64,000 bases of DNA, from assembly GCA_002069765.1 (NCBI GenBank), contig MWBZ01000003.1, positions 1 through 64,000 of the forward strand. Reading direction: 5' to 3'. A program made the translations under genes and the position numbers. The stretch's first letter is position 1. Each line of letters opens with the position of its first letter. Source of the DNA: a bacterium ADurb.Bin243 (GTDB taxonomy: Bacteria; Muiribacteriota; UBA9980). Under the pieces are notes generated by a model. It saw nothing but the letters and a program-made list of their open reading frames with translations, made no database searches and was not told the origin of the DNA. Positions 54,615 through 62,315 of the stretch are shown here, piece by piece.

Positions 54615-55664
54615 TCAAATCCCCCTGTCGCCTTTAATAAGAAGATATAAAAATAGCGGCGCGCCGGCAAAGGCCGTCACGATCCCTACCGGCAGCACCT
54701 GCGGGGCCAGCGCGGAACGCGCTATAAGGTCCGACGCCAGAAGCGTGAAGGCGCCCAGAAGCGCGGAATAAGCCGTTAAATACCGGTAGTCGCCGGCCAT
54801 GAATATGCGCACCGTATGCGGCGCGATAAGCCCGATGAAGCCTATCACGCCGATAAACGCGGTGACGGCGGCCGAAACGAGTGAGGCCAGAAGCATCGTT
54901 ACGATCCTGAGCCGCTTTACGTTCACGCCGAGCCCGGCCGCCGTTTCATCGCCCCATTCGAGGGCGTTGTAATCCCAGCTTTTAGATATAAAGTAAGCGA
55001 ACGCCAGACAGAAAACAGCCGCTATTACACCCAGCTCGCCGTAGCCCGCCTTTCCGACGTCGCCGAACGTCCAGAAAAGAGCGGAAGAAATCTGGATGTC
55101 GGTCGCGAAGTACTGCATAAGCATGGTAAGCGCTCCAAATAGAGAGTTGAGCGCCACGCCGGCAAGAATAAGCCCGAGCGGCCCGACGTTTTTAAAACCC
55201 GAAAGCGCCAGTATAAATGCCGTGGATATAAGAGAGCCGGCGAACGCGCAAAAGGCTATCGAATAGATATGCGTTTGCGCCGGCGGCGCCGATGAAGCCG
55301 CCGAAGAATAGTTTTTAAGGAATATAATAGCGAATGAAGCCCCGAACGCGGCGCCCTGCGATATCCCAATAGTAAAAGGCGTGGCCAGAGGGTTTTTCAA
55401 AACATTCTGCGTGACCGCGCCGGCCGACCCGAGCGCAGCGCCGCAGAACGCCGCGGCGAGCGTGCGGGGCATTCTCAAATTCCACAAAACATAACCGGGA
55501 CCGCCCGTATCGTCGAAAGAAACGAGCGCCCTGAAGATATCGCCGGGACCGCAGCCGTACTGGCCGTATAAAAGCGAAGCCGCGGCGGCGCAAAAAAGCG
55601 CGAAGGCCATAAAGACGCCGGCGATAAGTTTCCAGGCGCGGGCCGCGGCATAACTTTCAGTCAC
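54615..55664 (-). CDS. FecCD-family ABC transporter permease
   Basis: The product of about 349 residues is a FecCD/BtuC-type permease with ~9-10 membrane helices. Family blocks include LWNLRMPRTLAAAFCGAALG, NPLATPFTIGISQGAAFGA, GLILAGVALNSLFGA and the cytoplasmic coupling region near LGVNVKRLR, then FIGVIGFIGLIAPHTVR. I prefer the GTG at 55664, which has AAGG 4 nt upstream and begins 7 nt after the substrate-binding protein's TGA. A GTG at 55694 would give 10 more residues and overlap that gene. It forms the membrane channel for an iron-chelate, heme or corrinoid. Confidence 0.92.
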   Translation of the reverse strand: MTESYAAARAWKLIAGVFMAFALFCAAAASLLYGQYGCGPGDIFRALVSFDDTGGPGYVLWNLRMPRTLAAAFCGAALGSAGAVTQNVLKNPLATPFTIGISQGAAFGASFAIIFLKNYSSAASSAPPAQTHIYSIAFCAFAGSLISTAFILALSGFKNVGPLGLILAGVALNSLFGALTMLMQYFATDIQISSALFWTFGDVGKAGYGELGVIAAVFCLAFAYFISKSWDYNALEWGDETAAGLGVNVKRLRIVTMLLASLVSAAVTAFIGVIGFIGLIAPHTVRIFMAGDYRYLTAYSALLGAFTLLASDLIARSALAPQVLPVGIVTAFAGAPLFLYLLIKGDRGI

Positions 55665-55671
55665 ATAGCCT

Positions 55672-56811
55672 TCATAGTTTTTCAATTTCGACACCGTCCG
55701 GCGTAAATTCGAGCCTCGAAAAAGCGCGGTACTCGGAATTCATCTCGTCATAGCATTTTTTACCGCAAAATTTCTCGAATATTTCGTCCGCCTTCGCGGC
55801 GGGATCGATATCTTTAAACGCGCCCGGGTTTATAATCTTTCCAACGAAGTACGAGTTGGCGTAAAGAACTTCGATATTTAAATTATAAAAAACCGAAGGC
55901 AGGCACATATAGACTTTTTTATTTTTAACCGCCGAAAGCCGCAAAAAATATTGCGGATTAGCCGCATAGTCCTCGCGGACCATTTCGAGGCCGGCCGCGT
56001 CTATAAAAATATATTCCGGATCGTAAACGAGCAATTTCTCACGGTCGAGAAAAATATGGCTGTTATCGGATATTTCCGAAACCGCGTTATGAGCCCCGGT
56101 AGAGGTAAAAGGAAAATACATGGAGTCGGTGCTGGCGATGCCCTGCCGGCCGCGAAAAGAAACCGCGCCGATATAGCAGCGCGGGGGCGCGGCGTTTTTA
56201 ATCGTTGCGGCGCGCGTTTTAAGGTCTTCGCCGAGCGATTTAACGTAAGACGCGAGTTCGACGGCGCGCGTTTCACGGCCGAGCGCCCGGGCGGCGACCG
56301 TTAACGCGTCAAAGAAATATTTTTCGTCGAACCAGTTCTTATCGCCGTAGCCGAGCGATATGACCTTAACGCCGCTCTGCCTTTCCAGCAGGGCCGCCGC
56401 GTCCTTATCGCAGAAAGCCTCGAATATAAGTTCCGGCCCGAGCGATATTATTTTTTCAATATTGTGCGGCTTGTTTACCCCGCCTTCGCCTATAACGTCG
56501 AGCCCGGCGAATATTTCTTCGCAGGCAATCGTATAAGGGCGGGTTTTAACGAAATTTTTGTCAATGTTTTCGATGCCGCAGAGCTTATCGGCGGCGAGAA
56601 GGTAGGCTATAAAACGCGACGCCGAATTTAACGCAATCGCCTTGCCCGCGGCTTTTTTCAGCGCCGCTTCACGGCCCGCCATATCGATTATTTTAATTTC
56701 TTCAGACGCCTGTGCCGAAGCAAAAAATGCGGCGGAAGAAAAAAACACGAAACCGAACGCCGCGCTTAAAGTTAAAATGAAAACGCGAAAAAACTTTTTA
56801 TCTATATTCAT
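55672..56811 (-). CDS. Iron-type ABC transporter substrate-binding protein
   Basis: The 379-residue protein has an N-terminal signal peptide (cleavage near SAQA-SE at ~35) and a type III periplasmic-binding fold of the FecB/BtuF (TroA-like) class. It opens with IKIIDMAGREAAL, then IALNSASRFIAYLLAADKLCGI, IEKIISLGPELIFEA and GVKVISLGYG. It is longer than many FecB proteins because of an insertion with KNWFDEKYFFDALT. It should capture the ligand released by the TonB-dependent receptor encoded 12 nt upstream and pass it to the permease. Substrate unknown. Confidence 0.88.
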   Translation of the reverse strand: MNIDKKFFRVFILTLSAAFGFVFFSSAAFFASAQASEEIKIIDMAGREAALKKAAGKAIALNSASRFIAYLLAADKLCGIENIDKNFVKTRPYTIACEEIFAGLDVIGEGGVNKPHNIEKIISLGPELIFEAFCDKDAAALLERQSGVKVISLGYGDKNWFDEKYFFDALTVAARALGRETRAVELASYVKSLGEDLKTRAATIKNAAPPRCYIGAVSFRGRQGIASTDSMYFPFTSTGAHNAVSEISDNSHIFLDREKLLVYDPEYIFIDAAGLEMVREDYAANPQYFLRLSAVKNKKVYMCLPSVFYNLNIEVLYANSYFVGKIINPGAFKDIDPAAKADEIFEKFCGKKCYDEMNSEYRAFSRLEFTPDGVEIEKL

Positions 56812-56823
56812 AACTTCTCCCGC

Positions 56824-58968
56824 TTAAAAATCCACTTTCATAGAAGCGCCGATCGTCCGTCCCATAAGAGGATATCCGAATTTTTCCTCGTATTTTTTAT
56901 TAAAAACGTTATCGACGAATATCTCCGCCTGATAGCCCCGTTCGAGCGGAATTTTAATTCCGGCGTCGAAGATGGTGAATGAATCCACTTTTACGAGGCG
57001 GTTTACGTTTTTGCCGAACGTATAAATCTGGTCCTGCTTCCCGACGTAACGCGCTCCCAGCGCAAGGACCGATCCTCTGAAATTTTTAAGCTTGCGTTCA
57101 TAAGATAAATTCAGCTTGAATTTCGGTATCGAATCCAGGCCGTTCAAGAGATTATCCGTATCGAACAAATCGCCGGCCTTAGAGCTTTTCTGCCACGTAG
57201 CGTTAGCGTTCAAACTCGACAGCGGGCCGAAAGCCTTATTCGCTTCGAGCGAAAAGCCGTTGATCCCCACGGAGTCTATATTATAAATTCCGCTCCAGTT
57301 GGTTTCGAAACGCGACATAATATAGTCGCTTATTTTATAAGAATAAGCCGTAGCACGAAGGTTGTCCGTCTTATTGAAATTTTTGCAATAAGATATTTCG
57401 GCGGCCTTATTGCGTTCGGTTTTTAATTCCGGCAGGGCTACCGGTATTCTGGCGTTTCCAACTACTTTAACGGCGTTTTGCGCCCAGTATATTTCGGGAA
57501 GGCCCGGCGTGCGCTCCGCGTGATAGGCCGAAACGGAAACGCTCTGGCCGCCTGAAAAATCGTATTGCGCGCTGAATTTCGGAACGGCCCCGGAACCGCT
57601 CAATTCCCTTGTGGACGGGGTAAGCGAACCGATTATATAATCGTAGCGGCGAAGGCCCGCGGTAACGCTCAGCCTGTCGTTTATGCGCGATACGTTCTGG
57701 ATGTAAAAATTCTGATTAAGCCCTTCGTTATTTGGAGTGGTCCCTGTGTATATTCTTCCGTTGTAAACGTTATCTACAAAATTGACCGTTATATCGCCGT
57801 TAGCTATTATCTTCCGCTCGGCGCCGAAAGTCGTTTCATTTCTGCCGTCGATTTTAACGACCTGCACGGAACTTCCGAAACTCCTGTCGGATTCGACCAC
57901 TCTGTCTAAAACGAGATGCCCGTCGGCGGTAGAGAAGTTTTTTTCCTTTCTGTCTTCTTTATTTCTGTAATGTTTGATTTCAAAATAGCCGTTACGGAAA
58001 GGTTGATTATAAGTAAGATCGTACAGGTATTTGTCCTTGTCCCAGTATGCGCCAGGGCCTATATTGGCGATATTATTGATTCCGCTGCCGGAAATAGTTT
58101 CGCCCAGCGACAGCGGATAGTCCTCATTTATTTTACTGTTGAACAGCGGATTATCGCAGTCGAGCGAGCGGCGGTTATTTCGGATGAAACCGCGGCGGGT
58201 ATTCGAATACTGGCCGCCGAAAGAAAGTTTCGCCCCGCGCGGCATATCGTAATAAAGAAAAATCGAGCCGTTTTTACCGGTAAAATCGTTGTTCCATAAA
58301 AATTCGGGGCTTTTTCGGCGGCTGACGGCCAGCGAGTATCCGAGCCGGCCATTTTTGCCGCTATGGCCGATCTTAAAGTTATCGTTCGCGCCGTCGGCTT
58401 CATTTTTAGCGCCCATGGCGTAAAGCGTAGTTTTAGGCCGGCCGCTTTTCGGTTTTCTGGTTATTATATTCACGGCCCCGCCGATGGCGTTATTGCCGTA
58501 TAGCGCGGAACTTCCGCCTTTTATGATCTCTATTTTCTCGATATCGTCGAGCGGTATGCCGCTCCAATCTATATAATACCCGCCCACTATCCCGGAAGCG
58601 GTAAGCGGCCGGCCGTTGAGGTTAAGCATAATGCGGTTACGGGAAAGCCCGCGGATCGATATGATATCGCCCGTGTCGCCCGCGGCCGCGGTACGTTTAA
58701 TGTCCACTTCGGCGCCGAGTTTTAACACGTCCGCCACATTTATATTTTTTCCCTGCTCGATTATTTTTTTGCCAATGCTGTTATTGGAAATCGTATCCAA
58801 AATGGGATCGCCTGTAATTACGATTTCATCGAGAGTCAGTTCGAGCGGCTGCGATGCAAAAACAGCGTCCGAACAGGCCGTTAAAATTAAAATTGAAAAA
58901 AACATTAAAACTGAAAATAAAACTATTAAATTATTTTTGGAATATTTTTCTTTTTTATAATTTTTCAT
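56824..58968 (-). CDS. TonB-dependent outer membrane receptor 1
   Basis: The 714-residue protein has a signal peptide, a TonB-box-like DEIVITG soon after it, a plug domain (~45-165) with IISIRGLSRNRIMLNLNGRP and IEKIEIIKGGSSALYGNNAIGGAVNIIT, and a beta-barrel to a C-terminal Phe (MKVDF). All are standard for TonB-dependent receptors of iron-siderophore, heme or cobalamin type. It is the first large gene of an operon with the FecB-FecCD-FecE genes and so defines the outer membrane step. Upstream lie a 50-residue Cys-rich ORF and a hairpin. Confidence 0.94.
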   Translation of the reverse strand: MKNYKKEKYSKNNLIVLFSVLMFFSILILTACSDAVFASQPLELTLDEIVITGDPILDTISNNSIGKKIIEQGKNINVADVLKLGAEVDIKRTAAAGDTGDIISIRGLSRNRIMLNLNGRPLTASGIVGGYYIDWSGIPLDDIEKIEIIKGGSSALYGNNAIGGAVNIITRKPKSGRPKTTLYAMGAKNEADGANDNFKIGHSGKNGRLGYSLAVSRRKSPEFLWNNDFTGKNGSIFLYYDMPRGAKLSFGGQYSNTRRGFIRNNRRSLDCDNPLFNSKINEDYPLSLGETISGSGINNIANIGPGAYWDKDKYLYDLTYNQPFRNGYFEIKHYRNKEDRKEKNFSTADGHLVLDRVVESDRSFGSSVQVVKIDGRNETTFGAERKIIANGDITVNFVDNVYNGRIYTGTTPNNEGLNQNFYIQNVSRINDRLSVTAGLRRYDYIIGSLTPSTRELSGSGAVPKFSAQYDFSGGQSVSVSAYHAERTPGLPEIYWAQNAVKVVGNARIPVALPELKTERNKAAEISYCKNFNKTDNLRATAYSYKISDYIMSRFETNWSGIYNIDSVGINGFSLEANKAFGPLSSLNANATWQKSSKAGDLFDTDNLLNGLDSIPKFKLNLSYERKLKNFRGSVLALGARYVGKQDQIYTFGKNVNRLVKVDSFTIFDAGIKIPLERGYQAEIFVDNVFNKKYEEKFGYPLMGRTIGASMKVDF

Positions 58969-59060
58969 TTATACACCTCAAAATAAAATTTTAGTATGAC
59001 CAAACCCGGCCACTGAGCTTTTTAACAAAATCAAAAACTCCTGCGGCGGCGAAAAAGCAT

Positions 59061-59112
59061 TTTAAACGCGAATAATATATTATGCGCAAAGCGCTAATAA
59101 ATGCGTTTTAAA
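59061..59112 (-). promoter_or_regulatory. Hairpin between the Cys-rich ORF and the TonB receptor gene
   Basis: In the minus-strand transcript an outer stem (TTTAAAACGC with GCGTTTAAA, one bulge) encloses an inner stem (ATTAGCGC with GCGCATAAT, loop TTT), followed shortly by ATGCTTTTT. It could act as an attenuator or weak terminator limiting read-through into the receptor gene. Confidence 0.4.
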
Positions 59113-59156
59113 CCGTAAAAAATGAATTATGAATTTTCAGGCCGTCTATTGCCTGA

Positions 59157-59309
59157 TTATTTTGAAATGCAGTAATTAAAAAGATTATAATGCATGATTT
59201 TAGAAAAAGTGTCGATATTGGAACACGGCTCGGTAGAATCGTCTATGGTGGCGGCAAGAGCGCAATGCGGACAAACGGCCACTCTTAGAAAGCAAAGTTC
59301 AGAGCACAT
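59157..59309 (-). CDS. Cys-rich 50-residue small ORF upstream of the TonB receptor
   Basis: A 50-codon ORF has an AGGAGG ribosome site 7 nt before its ATG and lies downstream of a near-consensus promoter on the same strand. The product starts MCSELCFLRVAVCPHCALAA and has six Cys, including CPHC, plus several His. There is no signal peptide. I do not recognise a family. It ends 188 nt before the receptor ATG with a hairpin between. It may be a small metal-binding protein, a metal-sensing leader peptide or a precursor peptide. No homology support could be tested, so existence is probable rather than certain. Confidence 0.5.
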   Translation of the reverse strand: MCSELCFLRVAVCPHCALAATIDDSTEPCSNIDTFSKIMHYNLFNYCISK

Positions 59310-59378
59310 AACGGCCCTCCTGAAAATAAATATCGCTGTTGTTTACCGGCTTATTTCAGCCGGATTATAGCGGGGCTA

Positions 59379-59407
59379 ATTTTATCAAAATGTTCGAAGT
59401 TTGTCAA
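59379..59407 (-). promoter_or_regulatory. Predicted promoter of the TonB receptor/ABC operon
   Basis: On the minus strand TTGACA (59402-59407) and TAAAAT (59379-59384) are 17 nt apart. The transcript leader then contains a 6-bp hairpin CCGGCT/AGCCGG (59346-59363) before the small Cys-rich ORF. Confidence 0.7.
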
Positions 59408-59468
59408 TCATTTAATTCGCGTTTCACTTTGCAGCTTCAAAATAAAAATAGAAAACGCCGGCCGGGGG

Positions 59469-59498
59469 TTGACAGCCGCGCCCGGTTTATGATAAAAT
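59469..59498 (+). promoter_or_regulatory. Predicted promoter of the methyltransferase gene
   Basis: TTGACA (59469-59474) and TAAAAT (59493-59498) are 18 nt apart, followed by AAAAGTAGTAAATGGTAG. The same downstream sequence occurs at the exbB promoter. With the divergent promoter it fills most of the 59310-59610 gap. Confidence 0.6.
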
Positions 59499-59610
59499 CA
59501 AAAGTAGTAAATGGTAGTATAAATTCTTATATATTCTTTAAATCATTGATTGTAAAAGTAATTTATATACCAAATTTTAAATATAACATTCCGGAAAGGC
59601 GGTAATTAAC

Positions 59611-60282
59611 ATGAAATTTTTCGAGCCACACGAATCGATGAAAGAATTTTGCAAAACTTCACGCGAGTATTTTTTCGAAGGTTATCAAAACATAGCGCGC
59701 GAGGCCGCCGAATGGTTCTGTTTGTCGAAGCTGTCGCCGGACGACAGGATACTCGAATTCGGCGGCGGCGAAGGGTTCATTAGCGTTTTTCTTTCGAAAC
59801 TCTCGCCCGCCAGGTTCGTTTATATCGACAAAAACCATCACGCGGCCGAACTGGCTCGCAAAAATTACGAAGAAGCCGAAATGCTCGGCCGCTCCGATAT
59901 AATGGTCTGCGAGGTCGAAAAAGCCGAAATTCCAGAAAATTCCGTTAAATTTATAGTGTCGCGCGGCACCATCCAATTCACGGAATATAAGAAAACCCTT
60001 TCAAATGTCGTGAAGTGGCTTACCCCCGGCGGCATAGCTTTTATAGGCTGCGGTTTCGGCCTCAACCTGACCGACGAATACCGCGCTAAGGTGAACGAAT
60101 TCCTTGCGAAAAAAGAGAAGGATAACATCGACACCCAGTCAGATAAATTCGAAGAAGTGATGTTCGAAGGCTACCGCCATCTCATCGATAATTATTTCGA
60201 CGACCGTCTCGAATACGTAAAGGCGCTAAACCTGAACGGGTTCTTTTTCGAAATCAAAAAAGCTGAAAAACCGGTTCAGTAA
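59611..60282 (+). CDS. SAM-dependent methyltransferase
   Basis: The 223-residue protein has a class I methyltransferase core: motif I ILEFGGGEGFISVFLSKL (about 50-67), an acidic strand 2 end (VYIDKNHHAAELA), motif post-II near FIVSRGTIQF and post-III at LTPGGIAFIGCGFG. The substrate is not evident. It is transcribed from its own promoter, divergent from the TonB receptor/ABC operon and upstream of the FmdE and TonB-ExbBD genes. Its position suggests it acts on the imported ligand or its processing. A GGCGG ribosome site precedes the ATG by about 8 nt. Confidence 0.87.
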   Translation: MKFFEPHESMKEFCKTSREYFFEGYQNIAREAAEWFCLSKLSPDDRILEFGGGEGFISVFLSKLSPARFVYIDKNHHAAELARKNYEEAEMLGRSDIMVCEVEKAEIPENSVKFIVSRGTIQFTEYKKTLSNVVKWLTPGGIAFIGCGFGLNLTDEYRAKVNEFLAKKEKDNIDTQSDKFEEVMFEGYRHLIDNYFDDRLEYVKALNLNGFFFEIKKAEKPVQ

Positions 60283-60300
60283 TAATCTTCATCTCGAAAG

Positions 60301-60345
60301 CCGCCTTTCGGCGGTAAATAAAAATTTTCATTTTTTATTTTGTGA
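60301..60345 (+). terminator. Possible intrinsic terminator after the methyltransferase gene
   Basis: A short CCGCC-TTTC-GGCGG hairpin (60301-60314) is followed by an AT-rich tract including a run of six T. The stem is short, so it is only a moderate candidate. Confidence 0.4.
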
Positions 60346-60373
60346 GATAAATATGCGCATGACGCGTTAATTT

Positions 60374-61087
60374 TCAGTCACGGGCCGGTTCCGGCCCGTG
60401 ATTTTCTCGCCGGTAAAGCTTCGCGTCCCTGCACGCCACGCATATTTCGTTTTCCGCGTCTACGCCGGGATAAATATGTCCCGCTTCTTTGCACGAAGGA
60501 CATAAACCCCATTTTTTAAGGCCTGTGCCGCGGCCGCGAAATTCTTCCGAAACCAGCACTTCTTTGAAAGCAATAACTCTAGAGGCTTTTCCTGCGGCCT
60601 CGAAAAAAACTTCGTTCGAATCATATTCGGCGCTTCCGCCGATTTTAACGAAGAATTTATACAACAGGCCTGAATATTTCTTCAACTTTTCGGTATCGAC
60701 GAAAACTCTCACGCCCCGAAGGTCTTCAGAATCATAAAAAGTGAGCGCGTAACGGCCATAATCGTAAACCTTCAGCCTTCCGTTCACACGGTTACAGTGG
60801 GTAAGCTTCTCGATGACGTCTATAAGGCAGGAGTTCGTTTCGACTATGCATTTAAGGTGAGGCCTGTCGAAAAACGGGAAGCGGCTCATGGCGGCATTCA
60901 CCATCACGGCAGCGAGCGGCATAAGCGGCGAATGGTATTTCTTTCCCATGAAAGCGAATTTCAAAAGGACCAGTCTGAGCGAAACCGACTTGATCGTTAT
61001 TATATTTCGGATGTTTTTGAACAGCAGCGACGCCATGTGAAAGGCATATTTAAAATAGGTCCTGTATATGCAATTGACGCAGTTCAT
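60374..61087 (-). CDS. FmdE-family protein with C-terminal zinc ribbon
   Basis: The 237-residue protein carries an FmdE-like domain. CIVETNSCLIDVIEKLTHC, then NGRLKVYDYGRYALTFYD and GVRVFVD, follow the family pattern in which a Cys-containing helix is followed by the G-x-L-x-x-x-DYG-x-x-A-x-TF block. The usual HGHxCPG near the N-terminus is degenerate (YHSPLMPLAAVM). The C-terminus has a zinc ribbon with CPSC and CVAC. The name comes from a gene in a formylmethanofuran dehydrogenase operon; the molecular role is unsettled, but FmdE proteins often sit beside metal transport genes, as here. AGAGG precedes the ATG, and its promoter is full consensus. Confidence 0.78.
   Translation of the reverse strand: MNCVNCIYRTYFKYAFHMASLLFKNIRNIITIKSVSLRLVLLKFAFMGKKYHSPLMPLAAVMVNAAMSRFPFFDRPHLKCIVETNSCLIDVIEKLTHCNRVNGRLKVYDYGRYALTFYDSEDLRGVRVFVDTEKLKKYSGLLYKFFVKIGGSAEYDSNEVFFEAAGKASRVIAFKEVLVSEEFRGRGTGLKKWGLCPSCKEAGHIYPGVDAENEICVACRDAKLYRRENHGPEPARD
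60378..60401. terminator. Perfect 11-bp inverted repeat at the end of the FmdE-family gene
   Basis: TCACGGGCCGG, a TT spacer and the exact complement span the last codons and stop of the minus-strand gene. On the plus strand it is followed by TTTTC. It may end plus-strand transcription from the methyltransferase gene. Confidence 0.5.
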
Positions 61088-61125
61088 ATTCAGCCTCTAA
61101 ATATGTAAAATTTCCACTTGTTTTT

Positions 61126-61154
61126 ATTATAGCACAAATATTTTTTAATGTCAA
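61126..61154 (-). promoter_or_regulatory. Consensus promoter of the FmdE-family gene
   Basis: On the minus strand TTGACA (61149-61154) and TATAAT (61126-61131) are exactly 17 nt apart, with an extended -10 (TGCTATAAT). It is one of the strongest promoters in the window. Confidence 0.85.
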
Positions 61155-61201
61155 TTTTACATTAACATTCAAAAATCTTTTTCAATTTCTATCAAATCAC
61201 A

Positions 61202-61230
61202 TTGACAAAGCAAGTTTTTTTTGATAAGAT
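61202..61230 (+). promoter_or_regulatory. Predicted promoter of the exbB-exbD-tonB operon
   Basis: TTGACA (61202-61207) and TAAGAT (61225-61230) are 17 nt apart. The sequence TATAAGTAGTAAATAGTAG follows, nearly identical to that at the 59469 promoter. Confidence 0.7.
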
Positions 61231-61290
61231 TATAAGTAGTAAATAGTAGCATTAGTAGCGAATAGTATTAAACACGCGGAAAGGCCCAAA

Positions 61291-61902
61291 ATGTTTCAAT
61301 TAAATGAAATCGTTAAATATATGAGTCCGGTGATAATTTTTCTGGCCGCGCTTTCGGTCGTCACGCTGTCTTTTTATCTTGAAAGGCTCTTTACCATAGC
61401 CGCTTTCAATCGCAAAACGCACAAAGAACTGTCGGTCTTGCGAGATCTGGTCAAAACCCGAAAAAGCGACGAATGCGATAAGCTTTCGAAAAAGGCTTTA
61501 GAACAGATAATTTCAAACCCGGATTTTACCGGCTGCGACGGGGAAAGTTCGCTCCTGCATTACAGGGTCGAACTGGACGAGGGCGTCGAGAACCTTCGAA
61601 TTTCCATAGTCAAAATAGGTTCCGTAGCGACTCTTTCGCCTTATATCGGACTGTTCGGAACCGTTGTTGGGATTATGAATTCATTCTCGGAAATCTACAG
61701 GACCGGTACTTCGAATTTCGCTTACGTATCGAAAGGAATATCGGAGGCTCTGGTGGCGACGGCCGTCGGCCTTTTTCTGGCCATAACGGCTTCTTTCTGC
61801 TACAACCACCTGTCGGCGAAGATTCGGGCGGTTAACAACGAAAAAAATTCGGCGCTCGAACGCATCAGAATAACGATTGAAAGCGGGAGACGCAATGGCT
61901 GA
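61291..61902 (+). CDS. exbB: ExbB/TolQ-family proton channel subunit
   Basis: The 203-residue protein has three membrane helices in the MotA/TolQ/ExbB layout: one at about 10-34 (SPVIIFLAALSVVTLSFYLE), then the conserved YIGLFGTVVGIMNSF helix near 113-128 and a third near 147-172 (SEALVATAVGLFLAITAS). With ExbD it converts proton motive force into movement of TonB. The next gene overlaps its end by 8 nt, and genes for ExbD, TonB and a TonB receptor follow, which favours the ExbB rather than the TolQ role. Confidence 0.93.
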   Translation: MFQLNEIVKYMSPVIIFLAALSVVTLSFYLERLFTIAAFNRKTHKELSVLRDLVKTRKSDECDKLSKKALEQIISNPDFTGCDGESSLLHYRVELDEGVENLRISIVKIGSVATLSPYIGLFGTVVGIMNSFSEIYRTGTSNFAYVSKGISEALVATAVGLFLAITASFCYNHLSAKIRAVNNEKNSALERIRITIESGRRNG

Positions 61903-62302
61903 CCATAAAAACGACGACGAACTGACCGGCATAAATATAACCCCTTTCACGGACGTGGTGCTCGTGCTTTTGATCATATTCATGGTCGCGGCGCCGCAGA
62001 TCCAGAAAAACGCGCTGGACGTAAAGCTGCCGAAAGCATCGGCGGGCGAAAACTCGACTGCCGCCGACGGCCGCAGAGTGCACGAAATAGCCGTTATGGG
62101 CGGCGACGTTATACGCTTCGACGACGCTACAATGGAGATAGCGGTATTTGAAAAAAAACTCATTGAAAAGGCATTACACGGGCCCGACGATATTTTCGCC
62201 GTTTCCGCCGACGCCGGGGCGCCTTACCAGCGGGTAGTGAGCGTACTGGACATAATGCGTCGCTGCAAGGTCGCAAACGTCGCGTTGAGGACCGAACTAT
62301 AG
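61895..62302 (+). CDS. exbD: ExbD/TolR-family protein
   Basis: The 135-residue protein has a short cytosolic N-terminus and one membrane helix, INITPFTDVVLVLLIIFMVA, in which Asp20 corresponds to the essential proton-carrying Asp of ExbD. A periplasmic domain rich in beta structure follows. The ATG at 61895 has GGGAGA just upstream and overlaps exbB by 8 nt; a TTG six codons earlier is less likely. It works with ExbB to energise TonB. Confidence 0.93.
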   Translation: MADHKNDDELTGINITPFTDVVLVLLIIFMVAAPQIQKNALDVKLPKASAGENSTAADGRRVHEIAVMGGDVIRFDDATMEIAVFEKKLIEKALHGPDDIFAVSADAGAPYQRVVSVLDIMRRCKVANVALRTEL

Positions 62303-62315
62303 AAAGAGGCCGCCG

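Noticed and set aside
59009-59015. GCCACTG, a hallmark of cobalamin riboswitches, near the TonB receptor gene
   Set aside because: It is on the plus strand while the receptor is on the minus strand, and no surrounding B12-box structure was found.
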